64,000 bases of DNA from Opitutales bacterium (GCA_029254745.1 JAQWWZ010000031.1:46391-110390), one strand, 5' to 3'; positions 43,075-52,812 are shown, counted from the first letter of the stretch. Numbers and translations are program-made. The notes: generated by a model not told the origin, from the letters alone.

Positions 43075-44232
43075 TTAGTCTTCTACCTGTATTTCTTTGT
43101 TGCGTTGCCGGGGACAGCCCGCGCGCAACCAGCCATTAACGAAAGGATCCAGTTCTCCATCCATGACGGCTTGGACTCCAGAGGTTTCCACCCCTGTCCT
43201 TAAATCCTTTACCATTTGATAGGGCTGAAATACATAGCTTCGGATTTGATTGCCCCACCCCATCTCTCCTTTATCACCATAAAATTTTTCCATCTCCGCT
43301 CTCTTTTCATCTTGTTGCTTTTCATAGATTCGGGATTTTAAAACCTTCATCGCCGTTTGCTTATTTTTCAACTGTGAACGTTGATTCTGACATTGGACGA
43401 CGATGTTTGTGGGAATATGAGTTAAGCGAACAGCGGAGTCTGTTTTATTTACATGTTGCCCACCCTTTCCACTCGAACGATAAGTATCGATCCGTAAATC
43501 ATCATCAGGAATATCCATATTAATATCATCGTCTTCCACCTCAGCAATGACATCAACGGAGCAAAAAGAGGTGTGCCTTCTTTTATTAGAATCAAATGGA
43601 CTGATACGGACGAGGCGATGAACTCCACGTTCTGCCTTGGCATACCCATAAGCATTTAAGCCATCGATCCGGATTGAACAACGGCTGATACCCGCTTCTT
43701 CACCGGGTTGTAAATCCTGCATTTCAACATCGTACCCTCTTCTCTCAGCCCAGCGAATATACATTCGCATGAGCATATCTGCCCAGTCACAGGATTCTGT
43801 TCCACCTGCACCAGCATGAATACTCAATAAGGCAGGGCGGGCATCGAAGGGTTCGTTTAAAAAGCTTGCCACTTCTAAGTCCTCAATTTTGGAAAGCAAA
43901 GCTTCTAAGCTTACCACAAACTCCTTGGACATTTCTTCCTCTTCTTCATCTTCTTCGCAAAGCTCACAAAGAGCTTCAAGGTCTTCTACCTTGGACCGAA
44001 AATTCTCCACTTTGGAAACGGTCTGCTTGAGCCTATTGTTTTCGGAGCCAACTTTTCGGGCTTGGGCCTGGTCATCCCAAAAAGCAGGAGCTGTCATCTC
44101 CTGCTCTAGTTCCGCAATTTTTGCCTTCTTTTCATCACACTCCAAAAACTTCCAAAGGTGATTGGTTCGTTTTATCAATTCTTGGAGGCGGGTTTTATCT
44201 TCGGGCAATATCATAATGTTTGGGTCATACAT
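43075..44232 (-). CDS. prfB: Peptide chain release factor 2
   Basis: 385 aa from ATG 44232, chosen because 'aagga' lies about 10 nt upstream; ATG 44214 is a possible alternative. The stop-codon recognition tripeptide is SPF ('VRISPFDSN'), so it reads UGA/UAA, and the catalytic motif is '[20 protein letters not shown]'. The region that carries the CUUUGA frameshift site in many bacteria reads straight through ('[21 protein letters not shown]', CTT TGG), so there is no autoregulatory frameshift. The longer track ORF upstream is a shadow of cysH. It overlaps the cysH stop. Confidence 0.93.
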   Translation of the reverse strand: MYDPNIMILPEDKTRLQELIKRTNHLWKFLECDEKKAKIAELEQEMTAPAFWDDQAQARKVGSENNRLKQTVSKVENFRSKVEDLEALCELCEEDEEEEEMSKEFVVSLEALLSKIEDLEVASFLNEPFDARPALLSIHAGAGGTESCDWADMLMRMYIRWAERRGYDVEMQDLQPGEEAGISRCSIRIDGLNAYGYAKAERGVHRLVRISPFDSNKRRHTSFCSVDVIAEVEDDDINMDIPDDDLRIDTYRSSGKGGQHVNKTDSAVRLTHIPTNIVVQCQNQRSQLKNKQTAMKVLKSRIYEKQQDEKRAEMEKFYGDKGEMGWGNQIRSYVFQPYQMVKDLRTGVETSGVQAVMDGELDPFVNGWLRAGCPRQRNKEIQVED

Positions 44233-44947
44233 TAAAGTCCAATCCTTCTGGTAAATCAACATGAAGCCCGCATTCTCGTCCATGACCGCCATGCCTGGCA
44301 TCATCAACTGAATCGACCTCAGAAATCTTTTTCGTACTGTGCCAATCACCAAGAGAGTCATAACCGACTCCTTCCAGAGGATGATAAGGTAAAGCATTCT
44401 GGGGTAAGTATTGGTAGGTCTTTCGATCATCCCAATCAAGAATGGGGTAAATCTTCGTGATCCCTTTCTGGTCTTCAACGAAGGGTAAATTTTGCCTTGT
44501 GGAAGATTGTCCCCGCCTCAAACCTGCGAGCCATGAAGTTGCACCTAATTCTTTGAGGGCCCGATCCATCGGTTCTTTCTTATTCATTAGGTTGTACTTC
44601 GCCATTTCCTCCGGGCCCTGCTCCCATAGTTTCCCAAATTGAATTTCCTGGAAAGCTGGAGACTTTGCTGCCGAATAGATACTCGCTCTAAAGCCCAATT
44701 CTTGCTGCAAGGTAAAAGCATACTGATATGTCCCGGGAAACAAGTACCCTGTATCAACAAAGATAATCGGGATTTCATGGCTAACCTGACGAACTAAGTG
44801 AATCATGACTGCACTCTGCAAACCAAAGCTGGTAGAGGTGACAAGTCCGCTTCCAAATTTTTCCCATGCCCATCTGATCCTGCCCAAAGCGTCCAAAACT
44901 TCGAGATCGTCATTCCACTGTTTAATATCGTTCAAATTTGCTTTCAT
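44225..44947 (-). CDS. cysH: Phosphoadenylyl-sulfate (PAPS) reductase
   Basis: 240 aa from ATG 44947; the track's TTG at 45004 adds a hydrophobic leader not seen in the family. '[18 protein letters not shown]' is the PP-loop-like nucleotide site, '[17 protein letters not shown]' is conserved, and the C-terminal catalytic Cys is in '[10 protein letters not shown]'. The CC...CC iron-sulfur cysteines of APS reductases are absent, so it should use PAPS. It reduces activated sulfate to sulfite. Its end overlaps prfB by 8 nt, an unusual pairing. The divergent gene is gmhA. Confidence 0.92.
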   Translation of the reverse strand: MKANLNDIKQWNDDLEVLDALGRIRWAWEKFGSGLVTSTSFGLQSAVMIHLVRQVSHEIPIIFVDTGYLFPGTYQYAFTLQQELGFRASIYSAAKSPAFQEIQFGKLWEQGPEEMAKYNLMNKKEPMDRALKELGATSWLAGLRRGQSSTRQNLPFVEDQKGITKIYPILDWDDRKTYQYLPQNALPYHPLEGVGYDSLGDWHSTKKISEVDSVDDARHGGHGRECGLHVDLPEGLDFNV

Positions 44948-45069
44948 CCGATGTGCAGGTGTCACTATGTCAAAAATTATCTCAAGAGTAAAGAGTATGC
45001 ACAACTATGACAGGATCTTAGGTATAAATTACATTGTCGAAGCTTCCCACATCTATTAATTTTCAATAT

Positions 45070-45678
45070 ATGGATGAAATTGATAATCTCCTTGCCCGAA
45101 AACCTGAACTCACAACCTGCCAGTCGGTTATGCGGGAAGCCGCTCAAAAACTTGTAGAGTGTTTTCAAAAGGGAAATAAGCTCCTTCTCTGCGGAAATGG
45201 AGGGAGTTGTGCAGATTGCGAACATATTGCAGGTGAATTAGTGAAGCAGTTTTCCCGGCCTCGTCCCCTTTCTTTAGAGCTGCAACAGAAACTCGGCTCA
45301 GAACTTTCCAGGGAGCTCCATGGTGGACTACCTGCGCTTTCCCTTCCGTCAATGATTGGTTTCCACACCGCTTTTAATAATGATGACAAGCCAGAATATG
45401 CCTTTGCTCAACAAGTGGTCGCTTTTGGAAAACCAGGCGACCTGTTACTCGGCATTAGTACATCAGGTAATTCTGCCAACATCATACATGCCGCCCGGGC
45501 AGCCAAAGCCTTGGATCTTGGCGTCATCAGCTTAACCGGAGAAGGAGGTGGCACCCTGGGCACCATTGCAGATTATCCCATTTGTGCTCCGGCAAAAGAG
45601 ACTCCTCGCATCCAAGAGTTACACCTTCCCATATATCATGCCCTCTGCCAGATCGTAGAAGACACCCTGTTCTCGTAA
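45070..45678 (+). CDS. gmhA: Phosphoheptose isomerase-like SIS protein
   Basis: 202 aa from ATG 45070; an in-frame TTG 12 codons upstream is the alternative. SIS-domain signatures 'LLLCGNGGSCADCEHIAGELVKQF', 'GDLLLGISTSGNSANIIHAARAA' and 'LHLPIYHALCQIVEDTLF' match GmhA, which converts sedoheptulose 7-phosphate to heptose 7-phosphate for lipopolysaccharide inner core. This agrees with a Gram-negative envelope. The CCA-adding enzyme starts 5 nt after its stop. Confidence 0.88.
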   Translation: MDEIDNLLARKPELTTCQSVMREAAQKLVECFQKGNKLLLCGNGGSCADCEHIAGELVKQFSRPRPLSLELQQKLGSELSRELHGGLPALSLPSMIGFHTAFNNDDKPEYAFAQQVVAFGKPGDLLLGISTSGNSANIIHAARAAKALDLGVISLTGEGGGTLGTIADYPICAPAKETPRIQELHLPIYHALCQIVEDTLFS

Positions 45679-45683
45679 ATCCT

Positions 45684-47078
45684 ATGTCGGCTGCTTCCGG
45701 CTTACTTGCCCACCTCGCCCCCCCTCTTGCACAAGTCGGAAAAGACTTGTCTCGACTCGTTGATCAAGCAGGTGGAAGGTTGATTATGGTGGGAGGCTCG
45801 GTTCGGGACTTACTCGGAAAAATCAGTCCGCAAGAATTGGACCTCGAAGTGCAAGGGGTAACGCTTCCAAAAATCAAGGTGATCCTCGAAAAAAAATATC
45901 GACTTGATGAAGTGGGAAAAGCGTTTGGCGTTATCCGGCTGAAAGGCTTACCTGTTGAAATCGCCCTCCCCCGCACCGAACTAAAAACAGGACAGGGTCA
46001 TAAAGGGTTTAATGTAACCATGGACCCTGATCTTCCCTTTGAAAAAGCCGTCATGCGCAGAGATTTCACCATTAACGCCATGGGAATAGACTTGATCCAG
46101 GAAAAATTACTGGATCCTTGCCATGGGGTAAAAGATTGGGAAAAGCGTATAATAAAACATGTGGGCCCCGCTTTTATTGAAGATCCGCTCCGGGTTTTGC
46201 GAGCCATGCAATTTACAGCCCGCTTTGATTTCTCTGTCCATGAAGATACTCTACGAGTTTGCCAAGCCATGAGCATGGAGCAACTACCTCCTGAAAGAAT
46301 CTACTTGGAATGGAAGAAATTACTCCTCAAGGGAAAAAACATCACCGCCGGATTGCAATTCTTAAAAAAAACAGGCTGGCTGCGATATTTCCCAGAAATT
46401 CAGGCTCTAGATGGTTGCCCACAAGAACCAGAATGGCATCCAGAGGGAGATGTATGGATTCATACTTTGCATTGCTTAGATGCTTTTGCCCAAGCTAGAA
46501 TTGGAGATGACTGGGAGGATTTGGTCGTAGGGTTTGCGGTTTTGTGTCATGACTTAGGTAAACCGTTAACCACTACGGTCGGAGAGGACGGTCGGATACG
46601 ATCCCCCATGCATGAACCAGAGGGAGAAGCTCCAACCCGGTCATTTCTCTCTCGCCTAACCAACCAGGTCGATTTGCATGAGCAAGTCGTGCCTTTGGTC
46701 AGAAGGCATCTAACACCCCGTATATTTTACAAAGACCAAGCTAGCGATGGTGCCATCCGCCGTCTTGCTGGTAAGGTAAAAAGAATCGATCGCTTAGTCA
46801 GAGTAGCCGCTGCTGATATTGCCGGTCGTCCGCCCCGAAAAGATGAGTTTCCCGAAGGCCCATGGTTGCTCAAACGAGCCCAAGAATTAAGCGTCAAGGA
46901 TTCGGAACCCAAGCCAATCATCCTCGGTCGTCATCTTATAGAACGAGGATTACAGCCTAGCCCTGCATTTGGCCCCTTACTCAATCAATGCTTCGAAGCC
47001 CAGTTAGAAGGAGAATTTCATGAGTTAGCTGATGGACTCAGCTTTCTGGACCAAGCTATTTTCCTGAGTAAGAAGTAG
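45684..47078 (+). CDS. cca: tRNA nucleotidyltransferase / poly(A) polymerase family with HD domain
   Basis: 464 aa from ATG 45684; the longer track start lies in gmhA. The class II head has 'LIMVGGSVRDLL', then 'QELDLEVQGV' where the usual catalytic DxD appears as ExD. 'AVMRRDFTINAMGIDL', 'RVLRAMQFTARFDF' and the neck follow. An HD domain ('VLCHDLGKPLTT') occupies about 270-400, as in multifunctional Cca enzymes. It adds or repairs 3' CCA on tRNA. It lies 5 nt after gmhA and overlaps the convergent activator gene by 23 bp. Confidence 0.88.
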   Translation: MSAASGLLAHLAPPLAQVGKDLSRLVDQAGGRLIMVGGSVRDLLGKISPQELDLEVQGVTLPKIKVILEKKYRLDEVGKAFGVIRLKGLPVEIALPRTELKTGQGHKGFNVTMDPDLPFEKAVMRRDFTINAMGIDLIQEKLLDPCHGVKDWEKRIIKHVGPAFIEDPLRVLRAMQFTARFDFSVHEDTLRVCQAMSMEQLPPERIYLEWKKLLLKGKNITAGLQFLKKTGWLRYFPEIQALDGCPQEPEWHPEGDVWIHTLHCLDAFAQARIGDDWEDLVVGFAVLCHDLGKPLTTTVGEDGRIRSPMHEPEGEAPTRSFLSRLTNQVDLHEQVVPLVRRHLTPRIFYKDQASDGAIRRLAGKVKRIDRLVRVAAADIAGRPPRKDEFPEGPWLLKRAQELSVKDSEPKPIILGRHLIERGLQPSPAFGPLLNQCFEAQLEGEFHELADGLSFLDQAIFLSKK

Positions 47079-48570
47079 AACCTCGCTCTTCTAGCACCCA
47101 TTTTTTTAAGGTTCTTTGATCCACCCCAATCCGTTTGGCCGCTTCTCGATAACTTCCAAAATTCTCGTAAGCTTGGTTGGCATAGATCGAGATCCACTGG
47201 TCCATGGAAAGCGTGCTATGCTCATAATCATTGGAAATCCCTTGGTTTTGCGAAAGTGATTTCGGCGGATGATATTGTCCGGTTACAACCACGTTGCGAA
47301 CCGCCTGTTCAAGTTCACGAAAATTACCGGGCCATGGGTAATCCTCAGGCAAAGAATCAGCCAATACAGTCGAAATTCTTGGGCGTAGTTCCTCGCCACC
47401 TTTCTTACCAAATAACTTTTGGCTAATAAAAGATATAAAAACATTCATTTCTTTGGGTGAATCATCCAAAATTTCCCGCAAGGAAACAGTTTTTATCTGA
47501 TCTCCGCACAGACGATAGAAAAAATCTTCACGCATCTTACCCGAATGCATGCGTTCATTGAGGTTGCGATGAGTAGCTGCAATTACCTTCCCCTGAAAAA
47601 AACTTTTTTGCTCCGCTCCTATTGGCTGAAATTCACCCGATTGCAAAATCCGTAACAGTTTTACCTGCACCGCTTCCGGCACTTCCCCAATTTCATCCAA
47701 AAATACGCTTCCATGCTTGCCTGCAGTCTGAAAAACTCCTTTGTGATCACGGATGGCTCCGGTAAAAGAGCCTTCCTTGTGACCAAACAATTCAGACTCA
47801 AGTAAAGTCTCAGATAAGGAGGATAAATGAACAGGGTGAAAGACCAGATCAGGCTTGGCACTAAACTCTCCTTTTTTTTCGTCATACGGAATAAACCGGG
47901 AGCGGGCTATCGCATCTGCTACTACTTCCTTACCAGATCCCGAGGGCCCCAAAATAATTGTGGGAAACCTCCCCACTACCTCATGCATCCATTGCTGATA
48001 GGATAACATATCCCTAGTGAAAATGCTTTGCCATACTCTCGATCTCAAATCTTGGATGGGCCGGCTCTGCCCCCTAATTCCTGAGGAAACATAAAGATAG
48101 GACCTCCTCAACTGATAGAAACAGGCAAAAAGATGAGCCGGACTCTTCCACAATGAATTGGCATCGTTCTCAATTATTTTTTTTCTCTTTTGAATCCCTT
48201 TTTCCAAAAAACGAAAAACCGAACGGGTTCGGGCACCGCTTGATTCACGGCCAAAGCATAAAGAATCAAGCTCGGGCAACATTTCATGAAAAAGACAAAA
48301 ATAAGCAAGGGCACTTTTTCTTTTTGACCATTTATCAGACTTTAAAATTTCACTCGATCCCGCAAGTAATGAATCCTCGGCACGGGAAAACCAATAAAGA
48401 ACCTGATCGAAGTGTTTATCAATTTTAACAAATCGTGGATTCCTTTTCTTCGTCTGACCAAAATGATCTATAACCTTCTGCTCCAAAAGAGTACGCTGAT
48501 TGACAAAGGGATTGGCAAAAGCAAGGCCTTCTGCCAATTCAAGAGTAAAACATAAATCCAGTTCATTCAT
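47056..48570 (-). CDS. Sigma-54-dependent transcriptional activator with unknown N-terminal domain
   Basis: 504 aa. The AAA+ core (about 195-425) has Walker A 'ILGPSGSGKEVVADAIA', the sigma-54 contact loop as GSFTGA ('ELFGHKEGSFTGAIRD'), Walker B 'GSVFLDEIGEVPEAVQVKLLRIL' and the arginine-finger region 'MREDFFYRL'. A Fis-type HTH closes the protein ('NFGSYREAAKRIGVDQRTLKKW'). The N-terminal 190 residues show no receiver, GAF or PAS signature; they are helical and basic and should sense the signal. The gene is divergent from an exported protein preceded by a -24/-12 promoter, its likely target. Confidence 0.9.
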   Translation of the reverse strand: MNELDLCFTLELAEGLAFANPFVNQRTLLEQKVIDHFGQTKKRNPRFVKIDKHFDQVLYWFSRAEDSLLAGSSEILKSDKWSKRKSALAYFCLFHEMLPELDSLCFGRESSGARTRSVFRFLEKGIQKRKKIIENDANSLWKSPAHLFACFYQLRRSYLYVSSGIRGQSRPIQDLRSRVWQSIFTRDMLSYQQWMHEVVGRFPTIILGPSGSGKEVVADAIARSRFIPYDEKKGEFSAKPDLVFHPVHLSSLSETLLESELFGHKEGSFTGAIRDHKGVFQTAGKHGSVFLDEIGEVPEAVQVKLLRILQSGEFQPIGAEQKSFFQGKVIAATHRNLNERMHSGKMREDFFYRLCGDQIKTVSLREILDDSPKEMNVFISFISQKLFGKKGGEELRPRISTVLADSLPEDYPWPGNFRELEQAVRNVVVTGQYHPPKSLSQNQGISNDYEHSTLSMDQWISIYANQAYENFGSYREAAKRIGVDQRTLKKWVLEERGSTSYSGK

Positions 48571-48588
48571 ATTACAAAAATAGTAATA

Positions 48589-48633
48589 GTAGTTTCATAT
48601 ATTGTATCATTCAATTATATTAAATATGACTAC
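48589..48633. promoter_or_regulatory. Imperfect inverted repeat, candidate activator-binding site
   Basis: GTAGTttCATAT (48589-48600) and ATATGACTAC (48624-48633) are imperfect reverse complements separated by an AT-rich spacer. The site lies 63-107 nt upstream of the sigma-54-type promoter and about 19 nt upstream of the activator gene start. That is the usual distance for an enhancer-like site and could also allow autoregulation. Confidence 0.35.
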
Positions 48634-48695
48634 AAAGCTAAACACAATAAATGCAAGTAACTGGATGACATATACTTATGAAAAAATATCGTAAT

Positions 48696-48711
48696 TGGCA
48701 CAAGGTATGCA
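48696..48711 (+). promoter_or_regulatory. Sigma-54 (-24/-12) promoter
   Basis: TGGCACAAGGTATGCA compares with the consensus TGGCACg-N4-TTGCa: the -24 element is perfect, GG and GC are separated by exactly 10 nt, and only two positions differ. It points away from the sigma-54 activator gene. It lies inside the first codons of the track ORF 48678-49613, so the real start of that gene must be downstream (GTG 48768). Confidence 0.75.
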
Positions 48712-48767
48712 AAACCAATCATAACAAGCAACCAATCAAGAAAATTAAAATTTTAGCTCATCCGATC

Positions 48768-49613
48768 GTGAAAACTTTTATCCAAATGCCAACACTCATA
48801 AGTGTTCTATTTATCAGCGTAAATTTATCCGCCGAGAAACTCATCAATCAGCAGATTGAATCAAATAAAACACACTTGAGTCAGCTGAATAAATCAAGAG
48901 AGGATTACCAATTAGACAAAACCGCTCTTGCTGAAATAAGCGAAAGCAGTAGAGATATCCACTGGTTAACTGCCTTTCAAAACTCTAAAAAAAGCCACGA
49001 AAAATATTTATCAAAACTAGTGGAAGTATTTGTAAGACACCCTGGCACTGATTCTGAATTCCAAAAAATTCACGAGGAACTCCTCAATCAACACCCCGAC
49101 CGGTGCAAAAATCATCCGACTGAGTCTTATCGCAATCAACTAAACTTACTTGCCAATGCCTGTAGCCCCCACCTCATCACCAATAAAGTTAGCAAAGAGA
49201 AAGCAATCATCGTTGCAAACTTGCTCAAACCACCGAGCTCGATCAAGTTCGAAGATAAAATGCACCTAATTGGAATCACAACCGAATCACAAAACTGGAA
49301 CATTCAAGCAGATTATTCCATTGCCCAGTTACGGGCTGGGAATATTTCGATCGCGAGAAATGAAAATGCGAAACTTCTAAGAAAAGCAGCAAGTCTTTCC
49401 AAAAAAAGAAAGGGCATAAATTACAGAAAAGAAGGCAATGAACGAACTTCTCAATCGCTTTACCGCGAGTACCTACTTCACCGGGCATTAATTGAATCTC
49501 ATGCAAATGATAAAGAAATCGCTAAAAAATACCTGACACAGGGTCAAAAGATCGAGGAAGAAAGTAAGAATAAGCAGAATCTAATTATCCAAGAAATTAA
49601 TTCCCTTCATTAA
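48768..49613 (+). CDS. Exported coiled-coil protein, probable sigma-54 target
   Basis: 281 aa from GTG 48768. The start is chosen because the sigma-54 promoter at 48696-48711 would start transcription near 48722, and this codon gives a good signal peptide ('MKTFIQMPTLISVLFISVNLSAEK'). The mature protein is charged and helical ('QQIESNKTHLSQLNKSREDY', 'AKKYLTQGQKIEEESKNKQNL') with no recognised family. A role outside the inner membrane is inferred. ATG 48678 is the alternative start if the promoter call is wrong. Confidence 0.6.
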   Translation: MKTFIQMPTLISVLFISVNLSAEKLINQQIESNKTHLSQLNKSREDYQLDKTALAEISESSRDIHWLTAFQNSKKSHEKYLSKLVEVFVRHPGTDSEFQKIHEELLNQHPDRCKNHPTESYRNQLNLLANACSPHLITNKVSKEKAIIVANLLKPPSSIKFEDKMHLIGITTESQNWNIQADYSIAQLRAGNISIARNENAKLLRKAASLSKKRKGINYRKEGNERTSQSLYREYLLHRALIESHANDKEIAKKYLTQGQKIEEESKNKQNLIIQEINSLH

Positions 49614-49920
49614 GTAACCCGTAACCACATAATTGATTGTTCCCCATGATCCTGACAATAGCACCACTCCTGACCTTATTCCTAGGCTTTGGGTCTTACG
49701 CCATTAACCTGAAAAAATTTATATCACACAGATGTAACTACCCACTTGACTGGCAATACTAAACCCACGGTACTGGGACTGAAATTACCCGATAAAAACA
49801 GCGCCGATATCAAGCAAACGCCCCGGGCTTATCCAACAGGGGTAAAACTTTCAAAAAAACAAAACCATTGAAGTCATATCCATTCGTTACCTATCGATTT
49901 TCAAAACTCTTTCGATCTTT
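49614..49920. other. Intergenic region before the 961-aa exported protein
   Basis: About 307 nt. Apart from one possible 38-codon ORF (49646-49762) I see no gene, tRNA or terminator. No good sigma-54 or sigma-70 promoter could be identified by eye. Confidence 0.5.
49646..49762 (+). CDS. Possible 38-aa membrane peptide
   Basis: An ATG-to-TAA frame encoding a hydrophobic helix ('ILTIAPLLTLFLGFGSYAI') and a short basic/aromatic tail ('KKFISHRCNYPLDWQY'). It is too short for the ORF track. No ribosome site is clear and no homologue is known to me, so it may be chance. Confidence 0.2.
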   Translation: MILTIAPLLTLFLGFGSYAINLKKFISHRCNYPLDWQY

Positions 49921-52806
49921 ATGAAATTTAAAATACTGCTCCTTTCACTCCTTCCTTATTTTTTGCACGCTGACAGTTTCCTGACACTTAACATCTCTGA
50001 CCTTTCGTTTAGGAATGGGGAAAAGCCGCCCGTAAAAGTCGATAACACTACACCTTATGCTCTGCAATATTCTCGAAGCATCGGAAGGTACATACCCAGC
50101 AATCTTCCCTATTGTAGAACTAAGGATGCTTCTGAGGCATTTATATCCTTCCGAAAAAAAGAAAGTTCTTCCAGCAATCGAGATAGTTTTTCATCTAACG
50201 ACCTCGTTGTTTGCTTTCGAAACCCGAAACCCAAAGTTGAGGGTCATCTCTTTCTTTATCACGAGCCAGATGGATGGAAGCCCATCTATTTCACTTTTGA
50301 AAAAAAGAATGATAAAAACCTGATGCATGAACAAAAAAGTGAAGATGAATATCTAAGCTACAGAGTCATTCGATATGAATGGCTGCAGGAACTTAGAGTT
50401 CCAGGGACAGCCTGGTACAGGCATCAAATCACCAAAGATCGTAACCGACTTGCACAAATTCGAAAAGAGCCAAGACCCACCAAACATACTCACAGCAATC
50501 GAGCAACCTTACGCCCCCCTCATAATACTGAATTAGAGAATAGTATGGACCTTTTTTCTGGGGGTCGTGCCATAAGTGAAAACTTACAACTGAACCGCGA
50601 ATTACGCTTATCCTCTGACGAACAAAATCGTTCCATCTCTTTATCTTCCCTGCCAGAAATCACCATCGATGAAATTCCATGGAAAGAATGGATAAAAGAA
50701 GAACAAAAGCCCACCCTTGATCCAATTGCTTCCCTTTTACCGCACGATCAACATGCTGTAATCTTCTCCTCTTACACGAGTATGCTTAAAATCCTGGACG
50801 AAGCAACCGCACGCGGCACTCCGCTGCTTCGGCTTGGCGAAAATCGAGCAGAGAGTGCCCGGTCAAAAGAAAAGTACTCCAGGCAGCTTTGCCTTCCGAT
50901 CGATAATCTATCCCGAATGCTCGGTCCAAAATTGATTTCATCCGTCGCAATTACCGGAAGTGATCCATTTTTTCGTACCGGCACTTCCCTTACCCTGATT
51001 TTTGAAACAGAGCAAAAGCAAGGTCTGCTCGCAGCCCTCAAGTTGAGAAGAATGGAAGCCCAAAAAAAATTCCCAAAAGCTCAAGCAGTGAAAGGATCTA
51101 TCCCTCAAGCAAACAAACATAAATACGTGGGAATAAATACCCAAGATCGTTTGATTCAAAGTTTTGTTTGTTCCTTTGGAAACTTTGTTGTCGTAACCAA
51201 TTCGATAAACCAGCTTTCCCGCCTAGCCCGGGTATTTGATAAAAAGGAAATCAATTTAGCTTCGCTGGAAGAGTATCATTTCTTTCGTCAGCGGTACCGC
51301 ATAACGCCTCAAGTGAAAGAGGATGCATTCCTTATGATTACAGATGCCACAATACGAAGATGGTGTGGAGCGGAATGGCGAATTGGAGCTTCAAGGCGGA
51401 CTCGGGCAGCATCCGCTATCGCCGAATTACAAGCACGAAATGAAAGTGGAACCCCACTGAATGCCAAGGAATTCCCAGAACTGGGCAAAGTTTCAGTGAT
51501 AGATGGTCTCGTCCAGAGCGAAAAGTTTGGGAATCTTGCATTTTTAAAATCCGTCGAAGAACTTAATATAAAAAAAATTACGCCGGCAGAAAAAAAAGCC
51601 TACGAATTTTTTCGGGACCGCTATCAAAGCCATTGGTCAAAATACTTCGATCCTATCTCTGCTCAACTCAGTATTCATGAAGGAAAAATTAAAGGTGATC
51701 TTTCAGTCCTTCCACTCATTGGGGGCACAGATTACCGTAACATAATTCAAACGGTTGGGGATGTAAAACTAAAGCCAGAATCAGGAGATCCTCACCCAGA
51801 AGCAAGTTTACACTGGATCAGTGCGATCGACATGAATTCACCCCGGTTTAAAAAAGCAAGTAATTTTGCCGCCATCATGGCACCCTCCCTCGGAGCGGGT
51901 GCTTTTAGCTGGATTGGAGAATCCTTTTCTTTCTTTCTTGATGAATCTGTATTCCTTACGGAAGCTCAGGATGTATTCGTTCTCGATGGTCAGGAAGCAG
52001 GCGAAAATTTTATCGAAGAAAACTTCGGACGGATCCCTCTTGGGTTTAATATTGAAGTGCGCAACCCCTTTAAGCTCACTGCCTTTTTGACAGGTCTGCG
52101 GGCCTGGATCGAACAGACCGCACCAGGCATGACCCATTGGAGCAGCAAATCATACAGGAAACAGGGCTATGTAAAGATTGCCCCCGGAAAAGATATGGAG
52201 GTCGACCTGATCATGGAAGGCTCCTCTCCTGTTGCCCTTTATTATGTACCCGCCCCTACATTATTTACGGTAAGCCTGAGCGAAGACATCATCAAGCGGG
52301 CAATCGATCGTAATTTAGATAGACGCGAAAAAAGATCGCAAAGAAAGATGGTACAACCAGAAGAGAAAATGCAGACCCAGGGAAACACCCATTCCCCTAC
52401 CCTTCCGGAAGTGGACTGGGCGGGTATGAGTTCGGCATTTCATTTATCTTCATCCACCCTGTCGCTGTTCTACTTATCTTTGAGCGAAAAACTAAACCGG
52501 GTACTCCAAAAGAAGTCATGGAATAATTTATATGCCCTCAATGAATGGAAGCTTTTGCTCAAGCAGAATGATCCCCTCGCTTATCATCAGGCGATTTGGC
52601 AGACCGATTTACATTGCCCAGGAAGAGGGAAATATGTCTGGAACCAAAAATTCCAGACTTTTGAATCCACTGCGTTCGGTCATCCCGCCAAGCCCAAAGA
52701 ACCCAAAAGTTTGAACCCCCTGAGTAACTGGAAATCAATTAATTTCGGAATTAATTTTGAAAAAGATGGCCTGCGAGCAAAGGCTACGGCCCGCAGAAAA
52801 AAATAG
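49921..52806 (+). CDS. Large exported protein, DUF3352-like architecture
   Basis: 961 aa with a signal peptide (1-17, 'FKILLLSLLPYFLHA'). A basic middle region (about 175-260) is followed by a long domain with 'IASLLPHDQHAVIFSSYTSMLKILDEA', 'FFRTGTSLTLIFETEQKQGLLAALKLRRMEA' and 'NFVVVTNSINQLSRLARVF'. This order (proteins shield or monitor 'P.da..v...s...l...', then 'fv.ts....l..l') resembles DUF3352-type proteins and the smaller 59789-61873 protein. It ends in 'DGLRAKATARRKK'. The function is unknown; large size and export suggest an envelope or matrix role. Confidence 0.6.
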   Translation: MKFKILLLSLLPYFLHADSFLTLNISDLSFRNGEKPPVKVDNTTPYALQYSRSIGRYIPSNLPYCRTKDASEAFISFRKKESSSSNRDSFSSNDLVVCFRNPKPKVEGHLFLYHEPDGWKPIYFTFEKKNDKNLMHEQKSEDEYLSYRVIRYEWLQELRVPGTAWYRHQITKDRNRLAQIRKEPRPTKHTHSNRATLRPPHNTELENSMDLFSGGRAISENLQLNRELRLSSDEQNRSISLSSLPEITIDEIPWKEWIKEEQKPTLDPIASLLPHDQHAVIFSSYTSMLKILDEATARGTPLLRLGENRAESARSKEKYSRQLCLPIDNLSRMLGPKLISSVAITGSDPFFRTGTSLTLIFETEQKQGLLAALKLRRMEAQKKFPKAQAVKGSIPQANKHKYVGINTQDRLIQSFVCSFGNFVVVTNSINQLSRLARVFDKKEINLASLEEYHFFRQRYRITPQVKEDAFLMITDATIRRWCGAEWRIGASRRTRAASAIAELQARNESGTPLNAKEFPELGKVSVIDGLVQSEKFGNLAFLKSVEELNIKKITPAEKKAYEFFRDRYQSHWSKYFDPISAQLSIHEGKIKGDLSVLPLIGGTDYRNIIQTVGDVKLKPESGDPHPEASLHWISAIDMNSPRFKKASNFAAIMAPSLGAGAFSWIGESFSFFLDESVFLTEAQDVFVLDGQEAGENFIEENFGRIPLGFNIEVRNPFKLTAFLTGLRAWIEQTAPGMTHWSSKSYRKQGYVKIAPGKDMEVDLIMEGSSPVALYYVPAPTLFTVSLSEDIIKRAIDRNLDRREKRSQRKMVQPEEKMQTQGNTHSPTLPEVDWAGMSSAFHLSSSTLSLFYLSLSEKLNRVLQKKSWNNLYALNEWKLLLKQNDPLAYHQAIWQTDLHCPGRGKYVWNQKFQTFESTAFGHPAKPKEPKSLNPLSNWKSINFGINFEKDGLRAKATARRKK

Positions 52807-52812
52807 CAGGGG

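Noticed and set aside
44233-44478. N-terminal extension of RF2 in the ORF track
   Set aside because: It is the out-of-frame shadow of cysH; RF2 homology begins after the ATG at 44232.
45582-45683. N-terminal extension of the CCA-adding enzyme
   Set aside because: It lies inside gmhA in another frame; ATG 45684 fits the family.
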